Of a stretch of DNA of 64,000 nt, positions 27,401 through 36,714 are shown in pieces. How positions within the stretch are numbered: the first letter of the stretch is position 1; the number at the start of each line of letters is the position of its first letter. Both the position numbers and the translations under genes were made by a program. The DNA lies in contig VYZI01000286.1 in NCBI GenBank assembly GCA_013397695.1, positions 434,001-498,000 of the forward strand. Reading direction: 5' to 3'. The notes beneath the pieces are model-generated. The model made no database searches and was not told the origin of the DNA. It worked only from the letters and a program-made list of their open reading frames with translations. The stretch comes from Centropus unirufus. Taxonomy: Eukaryota; Chordata; Aves; Cuculiformes; Centropidae.

Positions 27401-30400
27401 GAGTTCAGAGCACCTTGTCCTTACACACTGGATTTATTCTGGGAAACTGGGAATAGGGACAAAAATGCTAAAACAAAAAATATTTATTTTCCTTTTATCA
27501 CATACCCCACTAAGAACAGTGTTATATCCAATACATAAAAGCTAGTACCTGATGATACCCAACACCAGAAAATGGCCTCTAAAGTGCATTAAAACTACAT
27601 AAAATACTAATTGCAACACTAAGGCTGCTACTCTGAAGACAAGACAAACGGAGTATGTGGGAGTGAAAATTATGTTCTACTACTACTATTTAAATCGCAT
27701 GTTCTGTGCTACAACTGCAAACACAATCGAGGCCCCACTGCATGCAAACACATATGCAGAAGAAATGCACTGGAGATATTAATGTTGAAATCATGGAGTG
27801 GTGGCACAGGAAGGGAAAAACCACACAAATAATGTTTTACACCAACAGAACACAATGAAGGCAACACGCTCACTCTATTAAAAAGCCTATAAACCAAAAG
27901 ACATCAGGTATGCTCATTTTGCATAGTTCCAAATCTCTCTCAGACACCAACAATTTACAATGAAAACCCCAAAACCTGTGAAATATGGACATGTGTTTGC
28001 AATAGTGCTCATTAAATTTTCCCTCAGAACTTTCCCATTTTCTTACTTAACTGCTTAAAATTTGGTCTTAATGCCCTAACGTTAATACATGCATGCATTT
28101 TTAAGATCAAAAATGCAGCATGGCATTCTACAGACACACTAAAAAAAGAAGCTGCAGTTTTTAAATCCCTCAACCTCCAAAAAAGACACAAAAACACAAG
28201 GTGATTATCTGAATTTATGAAGAGTATTACAGTATTTCAGCAGGGGTTTGGTTTGGGGGTTTGGTTTGGGGGTTTGGTTTGGGGGTTTCTTTGTGTTGTT
28301 TGCCTTTTTAAAAATTAAAGCAGTTGAAGCAAATTGAGTAATTTAAAAATTAACTTTCCCAAGGTCTCTTTGGGATTGTTACCAAACCCATTATTAAAAG
28401 GCAAAAAGATAAGACTTATCAAAACAAAATCCTCTTCATAATGGATTTTATTATTGCAAAAGTTTCTCTTTTCCTAACAAAGAATTCTAAACTTGCACTA
28501 CCTTTCTCCCATAAAATGTTTCCAAATTCACAAGCCTTGCATCCTAAAGGTTGAATTTTCTTTTGGGAAATTAAACGAATAAAAGGAGGATAAATAAGTA
28601 ATAAATAAAAGCACAGTTATAACTCTACACTACAAAATATGAGATTTCTACATATTCCATTAGTGTTTGATTAGTGTTAGTTTTCTAACATTACCTAATT
28701 CCAATGTCCTGTAACTTGCCCCAAATGAACTTTCGGTAGTAGAAAAGCATGTTTTTCTGGAACATGGTCTCGGTGATATAGAAAAATGATCTGAGCAACT
28801 CAATAACATATGTATCCATCAGCCAATATAGGAATTTAGCCAAAAGCTCTTCGCGGAAGCAATGTTCATAGGCAGGAACAAAGTGATCACCTTCAATAAA
28901 TAATTCAAAGGCAGTTATATAGTAAAGATCAACTACTTGTATTAGTAAAGAAGAACATACAAACAAAAAAAACCCTCACATATAAAACTCTTTTCTTAAC
29001 TTGAGGTTAATGGAAAGAACAAAGCAAATACAAACAATTGCACAGATGCAGCTCCAAATTTTCAGTGGCATTAAATAATGTGACTGACTCAAGCTTAAAG
29101 TGCAAAAAGAAACTAATTTGCAGTGACAAACTGACATACAGGATACAAATGCATGCAAATTAGTAGCCCAAACACTTTGGTTCTTCCCCAGTATTGATAA
29201 TGCAAGATCTTTAGTGTGAAGGGAAAGGTAAAACGGAAATAGGCCTACTATAATACATAACTTTAAATAAATAAGCAAAAGAATGAAAATATTTAAGTTA
29301 TGTTGTACATAGAATTAAAACTAAGTTGACTTGAGGATGAGAATGGTTTCCAATTATGTGAAAATTTATTTCAGGGTTAGTCTTTATTTCAGACATCCTA
29401 TACAAAACTTAAAGCTGCACTTTAAAAAAGAAAAAAAAATCACTCTAAGTCCATCAGTACTTACAATATTTAGATGACACAAAAATTATGAACCCAGGAC
29501 ATTACTAGTGACTGTCAAATTTAAGGCCAGAGATTTGTAGTGATGTCTAAATATGCGTAAGTAGGGAATAAAACCCTGTGCTACAATACTGATTTTTTGG
29601 TAACTTCCAATAATACCTTTTTCTAATTAATTTAAGAGTAGAATTTAGCAAAATAGGATAATTTAAAGAAGCTATACAGAAATATTAATTTAGCTACGTA
29701 GCACAAATCATCGTTATGGTGCAAATGTGTTAAAACCAGCTTAATTTCGACACAACCGAGCTGAGGCTTAAAACCGAAACTTATAAAATTGAAATAGGTT
29801 TCTAGTTCTCTACCCTGTTTAGTTTTTGTGCTCTTCAGGGTGCAGACTTTTTCATGTATTTACAGCACCTAAGAAAAGCCTGCCATAAGGAGACAAAACA
29901 GTGTTCAACAGAAAGCAGGTAACACCAATAAAAAAAATCCAATGCTTGTTAGAAAATTCTCTAACTTAAGAACTGCATCATGCAGTTGTACTACACAAAT
30001 CAGTCAGTTGTCAGGTAGCTGCCCTGGAACTATGTCATTTGCTTCGTAAGTTCTTGACAACAGTTGTAAATAGTGATTACAATTCAGGGAACTGACAAGA
30101 AATCAGAATTGCTACTTTTGAAGAAAAAAAAAATCCCCACCTACGGTGCAGCTACGCAATTAAATGTGCTTTTAAACTTCAAGCACGAGGGAGTAGTTTC
30201 ATGAAAATTAAAATCAAGCCTATGTGTGGCTTTTCTTGGAATGAGGCCAGAGAAAAAGAGTGTATTATATTATTTGAAGATAAGACATTCCAAATGCCTA
30301 TGAACCAAATGGATATTTTACAACAAAATACCTTTTAAAAATATGTAACTACTCTTTGGAAAGCATGCCTTTGAGCCACAGTTTCTGAAGAAAGGATCAG

Positions 30401-33400
30401 TTTCTTACGGAAGCATAACCTCCCCTATTTTGGCATCAGTTCTCAAACATCAGACTTTTTATTTTCCTACGTTACAAAGAACCGGTAGTAATTTCAGAAC
30501 CTTATCTCATATTTTATAAAGGAATACAGTTTTTGCTCACATGGCTGTTGGATTCAAGTACATTACCAGGTCAGAATAAATACTGCAAACATACCAGCCA
30601 AGAGAGCGCAATCCACATTGTATAGATGGAAAACAGAAGCACAGAAAAAAGACAACATGCATCAGACCCTGCAGAAACCAACCACAGAACTACAGCTTCA
30701 GCCTAGATTTAACTCCTAGGATAGTGTCTGAAGACTTCTTCATGGAGGAGAGATTTACCTTTCATCGTCTGAAAAGAGGACTAAACAGAAGGGATTCATA
30801 CATAATTTGGAGTACATCAGCTGATGCCCTCACGACAGCTTTCAGTCAAGGACCACTCAGTCTGGTGACATGTGTACCACCAGCTACCCAACCTGAACTT
30901 CTGTTCAGTATGGGTCTCTGGTTTCTAGAGAAGGGCTCTAGAAAGGTGACAGGTGGTGGGCAACCCCTGAATTGCACGAGTCCCACGTTCATGTCTTCAC
31001 ACGGCTGATGCCAGAAGGGGAAAAGAAAAACATGTGGTGAGATTAAAGTCACTTCATAGCAGAGGAACACATGCCACTACAAGAGGTTTGATTTGCCTCT
31101 AGCTCCTTCCGAAGCCTTCCAGTAACCAACAGGAAGACTGCATCTGCTCCTTCAATGAATTCTCAGAGTTACTGTAATTTGGAGGGTTGGGGTAGAAGGG
31201 AGAGAGTTGTGTGGAAAGGCCTGGGTTCTGAATCCATGTTTGCGAAAATGTCACCCGATTAAACACATAAAGTGTGAATGAATATGATGAAAACAGAAGT
31301 TTTGGAAGGAAGATAGGTTTAAGTGTTCCTCCACCACCAATTACAAACACTACTAAGTTTTCTCTGTGGACAATGGTTATTAGCAATGAACCCAACAACG
31401 CTGAACCCACATTCAATCCCCTCCCCTTCCCACCTTAAGTATGAATACCAGTCATCTCACACCCCCGCCACTTCGTTCTTTAAGAATGGAAGTACCTTTG
31501 ACTAGGCGAAGCCACACGCAGTCATTCACTCTCATCTTCCACATCAACTCCTGCAACGAAAGCTTAGCAAACTTCCCCATGGAAATGAATGCTTTCACAT
31601 TTTTTAAGAACCGGCACTTATTATGGTTTGAACCCCAAAGCTCGGCAGGGATAACGCGCTCCAGGCACTCCCTCACGAAGAGGTACACCTGCCAGTGGCT
31701 ACTGTGCTGCCTGAGGAGCTCCCTGAGGGCCGAATCGCATTCCTCTCCCGATATTTGCTCCTCACTTTGTGTCTCCACACACACAGATTTCGCAATAGGA
31801 CCACGTAAGTTCTCTGGCACAGCACTGTGACCGGATTCACATCTGCTGCTTGTCACACACTTGGTAGGCTCTTGCCCAAACTGTCCTGCTTGCTTGTGAA
31901 CCTCTGCTTCCCCGGGCAAAGCTGCCTGACAAGGCAGCTCAGTTTTTCTTACACTGGTTTCAGACATCCAGACAGGGCAATGTTTTCTCAACAGAGTTAA
32001 ATAAGGGCACTTTCCATGGTTCTTTAACAGTTCCTGAAAAATATGTCTCATTTGCCAGTAGCGTTTGGGCAACCTCTTCTTCCTCCGTTTTTTTTGTGGC
32101 AGACTTTGGCTGTGCTTTTGCTCCAAGAGATCTTGGGTTAAGAATATACTTTCTACAAGCCGTCTTCCACCTGCCTGACAGCCCTGCAAGCGGTTCAGTA
32201 AAAACGATTTAGGAAAACGTTCTTGGAAACTCCTGCGAGAATACAGAAGAAATTTCCTGTCAATGTACACTCCAGAACGCAAAAGCATGTTTGGTAACTT
32301 CTTTGCCAAATGAGCTAAGGGACTTTCCCGCCTTCTGCATTTTGAAGAAACACCCTCCAGGGGTTTGAGATGCACTGAATCCAATTGTGATTTATACATA
32401 TGCACCTCTACTCCTTTCCTACGGGATTCTGCCTGCATTCCAATGGCAGACTTTAAAGGCTTATTACTCCGAACTCCACGCAGAGAAGAGCTTTCACCTG
32501 CCACAGACTTCCTCCTGTCATGAGAGGTGTGAACCAAAGAGGGACCACACATTTCACTGTCACCTCTTTGAGAAATGTGCTTTTCTTTAATGAGACTTAC
32601 AGAATGTGATTCTACATCCCCAGTTCCGTGTATCTTGGAATTACCTTGGTTCACTTCAGGAGTGACATTACAAGATTTCTCCTCTCTCACATTCTCCTCT
32701 ACTTTTGCTCTCTTAGCTGGAATTTCAAGTTGCTCCCTATCAAACTTCCTTTTTAAAGATGGTGCCATAGCTGACAAAGACAAACTGGAGCTACTCTGTT
32801 TCTCCGTATGTTCAGTAACCATTCTGATCTGTTCACTTGTTTTAGAAACAGCTTTTGAGGAATACTGACAACGGGACAATAAGCTTTGTGTCTTGCCACT
32901 TTTCGTATTTCCCGTGATGGAGATGCGAGCTTCAAGTCTTTGTCTGCTTTTCCACCAATGTGACTTTGACAGATATTGTCTATGAAACACAAGCCTTTTA
33001 TGCATATAGTCAAGCAAGCTGCTACGTTTATGCTTTGAATACCTTTGTTTAACAAACACTGGGGCTAAGTCTACATTATGTGAAATAAGTTCATAAACTG
33101 GTTGCCCACAAACTTGATAACAATTACTGGGGGGAACCAGCATAAAGATAGCACAGTGTTCCAATAAATACATCATCACATCATCCCCTATCCTGCTCAG
33201 CAGTGTTTCCCACAGGCCACTGATGCGAATATTTTCTGTCGCAGTATTGGGTAGATAGCTGTAAATGTTGGATGAGGGCATGATTTGGAAATCAGAACTG
33301 TTCTCGTCCAGTAAGGAGTATCCATATGCGAGGACGTTCTTCTTCCTTTTTTCGCACAGCCTCTGAACAACTCTTGTGATGACTTCACTCTGACTTGATA

Positions 33401-34988
33401 ACTGAAAAAGGAAGAAAGAAGAAAATTAGCTTGTATTACCAACTGTTCCATAAGCTACAACATACGCTATAAATAAAGAGACGTGAGATACACAGTCCTA
33501 GATAGCAGCTTTAGAACAAACCCCTTCTAAGCGATATTAACGATTCACAAATGCTGTACCAAAAAAAAGAGAGATTTTCACCCCTACCACAAGATGTTTA
33601 TGTGCAGCAGCTTGGGCCTACGACTTTAAGGAAGTCTTTTTAACGTCCGCCCTTTTGATCCTCGTTTTCATACCCAGGAAACAGGCTCCGCTACTCCCCT
33701 TGGCTCCCTCAGCTTGGCTCCAGCAGCTCCAAAGGACTCCAAAGCCTTCGGGTCACTTTGCCCGTGGATACGTGCTCGTGCAGGCTCTAACCTCCAGGGA
33801 ACTATCACTGATTTTCTTGAGGCCCCCATTTCCTTTTATGTAAAAGAAACGCTCAAACCAACGACTTCACAACTCTAAAACCCGCTCAACGAGCCCGTGC
33901 GAGGTTCCCTTCCTACCACAGCCCCGCTGTGCGGGGGCTCTGAGAGGAAAGCGAGTCTTTCCTCCCCGAAACTCTTCTTCTGCTCAAAACACCAGCCCGA
34001 AAGCTGTTTCCCCCCCTCTGCTCCATGCTCTCAAGAGCGGGAAAGTAACTTATTTTTAATTTTTTATTATTTTTTTTTTTCATTTCTGTTGGCTCCCCGG
34101 CCACGTTTGGTTCGTTCGCTCCTACCTTGTCGGGCAGGCAGAGGGACAGGGACCCACGTGGAGAGTTGGGGAGGCAAGCAGGGAGTCGGGGAGGCAAGCA
34201 GGGAGTCGGGGAGGCAAGGAGGGAGTCGGGGAGGCAAGGAGGGAGTCGGAGAGGCAAGCAGGGAGTCGGGGAGGCAAGCAAAGAGTCGGGGAGGCACGCA
34301 AAGAGTCGGGGAGGCAAGCAAAGAGTCGGGAAGCCACGTGGAGAGTCGGGGAGGCAAGCAAGAGTCGAGAAGGCAAGCAAAGAGTCAGGGAGGCAAGCAA
34401 AAATTCGGGGAGGCACGTGGAGAGTCGGGAAGGCAAGCAAAGAGTCGGGAAGCCAAGCAAAGAGTCGGGAAGGCAAGCAGACCTTTTGCGTTCCCCACCA
34501 CCCACCCGCTGGCACCAGGAATTTTCTTGCCCGCCCCCCAAAACCGAGCCGGGAGGATGGTGATCGCCCACCGAGGCGACGGGGGGAGGCCGGCAGGTCC
34601 CCGCTGGCCGCAGCCGCAAGGGGCGAGGGCATGGAGGGCAGGAAGCATCCTCGCCAACTCCGCCGTCTCCGCAGCTGCCCCGAATAGCGTGGAATTCCGG
34701 GTGGGCTCGCGCGGGCTCCCCGGGAGGGCTGGGTCCTGGGCGAGGGGTCCCTTTGCATCCTACCTGCTGGAAGGTGAGCGGGCGGGGGATGCCGCGGGCG
34801 CCGCGGGGCTTGCACACCACGCACTGCCCCACGAAGCCGCGGTAGCAGGGGGCGTCGTCGTCCCGCAGCACCTCGGGCTCCCCGCCGCCCTCCCGCAGCC
34901 GCCGGATGAAGGTCTCCAAGGGGGAGACTTCGGCGTAGCAGCCCCGCAGGGCGCCCAGCACCGCCTGGAAGGGATCGGCGCACGCCAT
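9323..34988 (-). CDS. TERT: Telomerase reverse transcriptase, complete, 16 coding exons
   Basis: Catalytic subunit of nuclear telomerase, which copies the telomerase RNA template onto chromosome ends. Sixteen GT-AG exons sum to 3,969 nt, giving 1,322 residues; chicken TERT is about 1,346. Order: N-terminal TEN domain (exon 1 and start of exon 2); a long basic linker with KRKF...AKRAK around residues 292-308; the RNA-binding domain with CP/QFP-like blocks late in exon 2; T motif FFYITE (746-751); motifs 1 and 2 in exon 4; motif A ADVSRAYD with D902; motif B' CGIPQGS (1020-1026); motif C LIDDF with D1059/D1060; motif D with K1093; motif E WCG (1120-1122); C-terminal extension in exons 12-16 ending DFKAILD. 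Phases match at every junction and there is no internal stop. The start at 34988 was chosen because homology begins there; an in-frame ATG lies at 35057. Confidence 0.97.
9427..11676 (-). other. TERT intron 15
   Basis: 2,250 bases, AT-rich. A small repeated segment (ccgctcttc) lies around 10982-11010. No exon or transposon was recognised. Confidence 0.5.
11677..11814 (-). CDS. TERT: TERT exon 15
   Basis: 138 bases, as in human. GVALGNKGASGMFPSEAAEW, then LCYHAFTVKLSNHKVVYKCL and LKPLKI. Donor ATCT|GTAAGT. Confidence 0.95.
12157..12281 (-). CDS. TERT: TERT exon 14
   Basis: 125 bases, as in human. FHACVLQLPFNQKVRNNPYF to SCCYSILKAKNT, part of the thumb-like C-terminal extension. Confidence 0.95.
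13912..13973 (-). CDS. TERT: TERT exon 13
   Basis: 62 bases, as in human. INSLRTVLINIYKIFLLQAY(R), between ttctag and ACAG|GTAGGT. Confidence 0.94.
14302..14428 (-). CDS. TERT: TERT exon 12 (C-terminal extension)
   Basis: 127 bases, as in human. SYTCTSIRSSLSFNSSRTAG, then KNMKYKLITVLKLKCHCLFL, ending DLQ. Acceptor ctag, donor ACAG|GTGGGA. Confidence 0.94.
15835..16020 (-). CDS. TERT: TERT exon 11 (motifs D and E)
   Basis: 186 bases. TLATGIPEYGFLINPNKTVV (motif D), then DIPGCSKFKQLPDCRLIPWC and GLLLD (motif E primer grip), ending YCDYS. Confidence 0.96.
17625..17696 (-). CDS. TERT: TERT exon 10 (motif C)
   Basis: 72 bases, as in human. LLIRLIDDFLLVTPHLMQAR and TFL. The D-D pair (1059/1060) matches human D868/D869 and binds the catalytic metals. 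Confidence 0.96.
18560..18673 (-). CDS. TERT: TERT exon 9 (motif B')
   Basis: 114 bases, as in human. YYLQCCGIPQGSILSTLLCS, then LCYGDMENKLLCGVQQD. Highly conserved motif B', which positions template and nucleotide. Confidence 0.96.
19543..19628 (-). CDS. TERT: TERT exon 8
   Basis: 86 bases, as in human. SLTFNETSSSLFTFFLQMIH to ILEIGN(R), between acceptor tttttag and donor AACAG|GTGAAA. Confidence 0.94.
21570..21665 (-). CDS. TERT: TERT exon 7
   Basis: 96 bases, as in human. VSTFKDFMPDMKQFVSQL to NAIVVEQ, flanked by acceptor atatacag and donor CAG|GTAACT. Confidence 0.95.
22046..22204 (-). CDS. TERT: TERT exon 6 (motif A)
   Basis: 159 bases. Begins ADVSRAYDTIPHKKLVEVIS. D902 is the first catalytic aspartate (human D712). 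Ends RLYRRH at CAT|GTATGA. Confidence 0.95.
23467..23649 (-). CDS. TERT: TERT exon 5
   Basis: 183 bases, phase 0 at both ends. MQHYNTRLKNLFSVLNYERT to IPHFYYVK, leading to motif A. The initial ATG is an internal codon where chicken has Ile. Confidence 0.95.
25230..25419 (-). CDS. TERT: TERT exon 4 (motifs 1 and 2)
   Basis: 190 bases. NHFAKVHLRALSSEEVEAIR, then LRFIPKANGLRPIVK (RT motifs 1/2), ending SREKK at AAG|GTTTTT. Confidence 0.95.
25950..26037 (+). repeat. CR1 LINE 3' tail
   Basis: Contains ggaactagatgatcttcaag followed by gtcccctccagcccaaacc and attctgtgat, the usual 3' end of avian CR1. Only the tail is recognisable. It is antisense to TERT, in intron 3. Confidence 0.85.
28243..28288 (+). 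repeat. G/T-rich tandem array in TERT intron 3
   Basis: About three copies of a 14-base unit made of ggtttggttt followed by a G run of four or five. Several G runs in 46 bases could form a G-quadruplex on the strand opposite TERT. Confidence 0.8.
28695..28890 (-). CDS. TERT: TERT exon 3 (T motif)
   Basis: 196 bases, the same as human exon 3. The peptide runs from GDHFVPAYEHCFREELL to KLQDIGIR and contains FFYITETMFQKNMLFYYRK, the telomerase-specific T motif. Confidence 0.96.
28891..31495 (-). other. TERT intron 2
   Basis: 2,605 bases. Several open frames on both strands near 30.7-31.4 kb show no recognisable domain. No repeat was identified. Confidence 0.5.
31496..33401 (-). CDS. TERT: TERT exon 2 (TEN domain, linker, RNA-binding domain)
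   Basis: 1,906 bases (635 codons plus one base). Acceptor ttcttcctttttcag, then LSSQSEVITRVVQRLCEK. Contains GDDVMMYLLEHCAIF, VPPSNCYQVCGQP, a serine- and lysine-rich linker, LPKRYWQM, LLRQHSSHWQVY and SLQELMWKMRVNDCVWL. The donor is AAAG|GTACTT. The human exon is about 1,350 bases, so the extra length lies in the linker, as in chicken. Confidence 0.96.
33402..34763 (-). other. TERT intron 1
   Basis: 1,362 bases between TEN-domain exons. It holds a 20-bp minisatellite and, closer to exon 1, CpG-rich unique sequence. The TERT reading frame stays open from exon 1 to a stop at 34122-34124. Confidence 0.8.
34155..34480. repeat. 20-bp minisatellite in TERT intron 1 with E-boxes
   Basis: Sixteen tandem units fill 34161-34480. 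The typical plus-strand unit is gggagtcggggaggcaagca, with variants and one 1-base slip near 34361. Where a unit ends cacgtg instead of caagca it makes a canonical E-box: 34335-34340 and 34414-34419. A third CACGTG (34155-34160) abuts the first unit. The array is purine-rich on the plus strand, and long open frames on both strands come from its composition. Confidence 0.95.
34764..34988 (-). CDS. TERT: TERT exon 1
   Basis: 75 codons starting MACADPFQAVLGALRGCYAE and ending RPLTFQQ at CAG|GTAGGA. GC-rich, within the CpG-rich 5' region. ATG context has C at -3 and G at +4. The matching vertebrate exon 1 also ends in phase 0 after a Gln. Confidence 0.93.
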
Positions 34989-35340
34989 GCGCCGCTGGCG
35001 GTGGGAGCGCTCTGCGAGACGGGGCGGCCCCCGTGGTCCCCCTCCCTCCTTCCTCATCCCCTCCCNNNNNNNNNNNNNNNNNNNNNNNNNNNNNNNNNNN
35101 NNNNNNNNNNNCCACCGGTGCGCTCAGCCGCCCCGCGAGCGGCGGGCGAGATGCTGTTTAAAAATGAAAAACAAAAAAACCCCAACCAAGCAAAAAAGAA
35201 GACCAAAAAACCAAACTATGCGTCTTAATATTTTTTTTTTTAAAACAAATGGATGGAGAAAACGGGCTCGCGAAAGCCATCCGTGGCTGCGGTGTCCGCG
35301 TGCTGCCGGGACAAAGGGTGGACGGGGCGGGAGGACGCTG
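34989..35340 (-). promoter_or_regulatory. TERT: TERT promoter region
   Basis: GC- and CpG-rich, with no TATA box visible next to the start, as expected for vertebrate TERT. GC boxes on either strand: ggggcggc around 35020-35028, ccgccccg at 35129-35136 and ggggcggg at 35324-35331. An assembly gap removes 35066-35111, probably including core-promoter or 5' UTR sequence. Confidence 0.65.
35066..35111. other. Assembly gap (46 N)
   Basis: Run of N 78-123 bases upstream of the TERT ATG. The flanks are GC-rich, a common cause of sequencing dropout. Open frames that cross it are not real evidence of coding. Confidence 0.99.
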
Positions 35341-35605
35341 TCCAGCTCGGGCGCCCCTTCCCTTCTCCACCTCGGCTGTTTCTTCCCTTCTCCAACTCGG
35401 GTGCCCCTTCCCTTCTCCAGCTCGGGCGCCCCTTTCCTTCTCCAGCTCGGGCGCCCCTTTCCTTCTCCAGCCCGGGCGCCTTTTCCCTTCTCCAGCCCGG
35501 GCGCCCCTTCCCTTCTCCATCTCGGCCGTTCCTTCCCTTCTCCACCTCGGGCGCTCCTTCCCCTCCACCAGCTCGAATGCTCCTTCTCTGCTCCAGCTCC
35601 TTCCC
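35341..35605. repeat. 25-bp minisatellite upstream of TERT
   Basis: Nine full 25-base units from 35357 to 35581, with partial units on both sides. The core reads ccttctccagctcgggcgcc on the plus strand. In TERT orientation each unit gives a purine-rich segment with a GGAA core (gagaagggaagg). It starts about 350 bases upstream of the TERT ATG. Confidence 0.93.
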
Positions 35606-35954
35606 CCCACTGGCTAGAAGGCTCCTTCCCTTCTGCTTACAAGTTGCTTAGTCAACTTTGCCTCCGTAAAATGGAATTCTGCCTTGGAAGATGCATTCTA
35701 TGAAGGGTTGGGAAGGCATGAAAATTATGGTGTTCCAGTTGATATATTCTACTTGAATTTCCAAGAACCTTTGCAAATAAATATTATCAACTAAAAAACC
35801 CTAAAATACAAGGTGCTGGTACAGCTATATCATTGTTAAAAGACAGAGATAGGGAGGAATGATGAGTTTTTTCAACTGAGGAAGATTCCCAGCAGAGTTC
35901 CACAGTAGTCTGCGCCGTGTAACTTCCATAGGCGACCCAAGTACTATAAATAGG

Positions 35955-36400
35955 TGGTAAGTGGCAAGATTTGCTGATGGAATGAAGTTATTCAAAGTAG
36001 CAGGGACACGGCAGACCAGAAAATTGCAGAAGAATTTTACAAGACTGACTGAGCAATTACATGGCAGATGAAATTTGGTGCTTCTAAATCAGGTATGACA
36101 CATTCCTAGCTTCGTATATAAAATGATGGTTCCAGAGCTGATTAGAACCACTCAGGAATGAGACCCCAAGGCTACAATACTAGTACAATACTAATAAACA
36201 AAAAATCAGAATAGTTTGGTGAATAACTTTCCAAAGCTGAAAGAAACATCAGACATCAGAAGTGGGACAGCTTGCCGGGAAGTCAATAATGTAAAAGTAG
36301 AGAGGGAACACTTAGGGCAATCGTGACAATAGTGAGAAAATTAGATGAGGAACTTGAGAGGGGTCCTGCGTCAAATCTTTGCACACAGCATGATCTTTCT
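35955..36400 (+). repeat. Decayed CR1-like LINE fragment
   Basis: Segments such as gatttgctgatggaatgaag, gagcaattacatggcagatg plus aaatttgg, and gagaaaattagatgaggaac match the wording of old sauropsid CR1 reverse-transcriptase regions. No intact frame remains and the limits are approximate. Confidence 0.55.
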
Positions 36401-36714
36401 CGAGATCGAGTACTACGAATTATGTTGTTCAATGTAGAGAAGGGGAAAAAATATTCAAAAATCAGTGAGACTCCTTGATCAGATGGGATTTATCAGTGAG
36501 CGTAAAGGAACTCAGTTACTGAAGAGCTACCTATATCATACCAAAATGTTTTAATATCACAAGCCATGGAAATAAATAACATGACACCAAGGATCCCAAA
36601 GGAGATCATGGAGACTACCCAGCAGTAAGTCTGAGGACTCTGCTGTGGAAGTTGACTAACTCTGTGACAGAGAATGGATTTAGAGGACACGTTGATAACT
36701 ACGGCATATTGGAT

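Larger units (their letters stand above)
25420..28694 (-). other. TERT intron 3
   Basis: 3,275 bases containing a CR1 tail near 25.95-26.04 kb and a G-rich tandem array at 28.24-28.29 kb. Otherwise nothing was recognised. Confidence 0.55.

Noticed and set aside
28243..28288. Interstitial telomere repeat in TERT
   Set aside because: Unit is TTTGGGG/TTTGG-like, not vertebrate TTAGGG; better described as a simple G/T repeat.
34127..34687. 186-codon SRGGKQ-repeat open frame
   Set aside because: Pure translation of the minisatellite antisense to TERT; no start context, homology or unique domain.
33897..35228. Plus-strand open frame of 443 codons and minus-strand frames of 400 and 311 codons
   Set aside because: They run through the 20-bp minisatellite; the 443- and 400-codon frames also cross the assembly gap. 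Openness on both strands comes from GC-rich repeat composition. Only TERT exon 1 inside this stretch is supported.
35158..35703. Overlapping Ser/Pro/Phe-rich and Arg/Glu/Gly-rich open frames
   Set aside because: Translations of the 25-bp minisatellite in several frames on both strands; not evidence of a gene.
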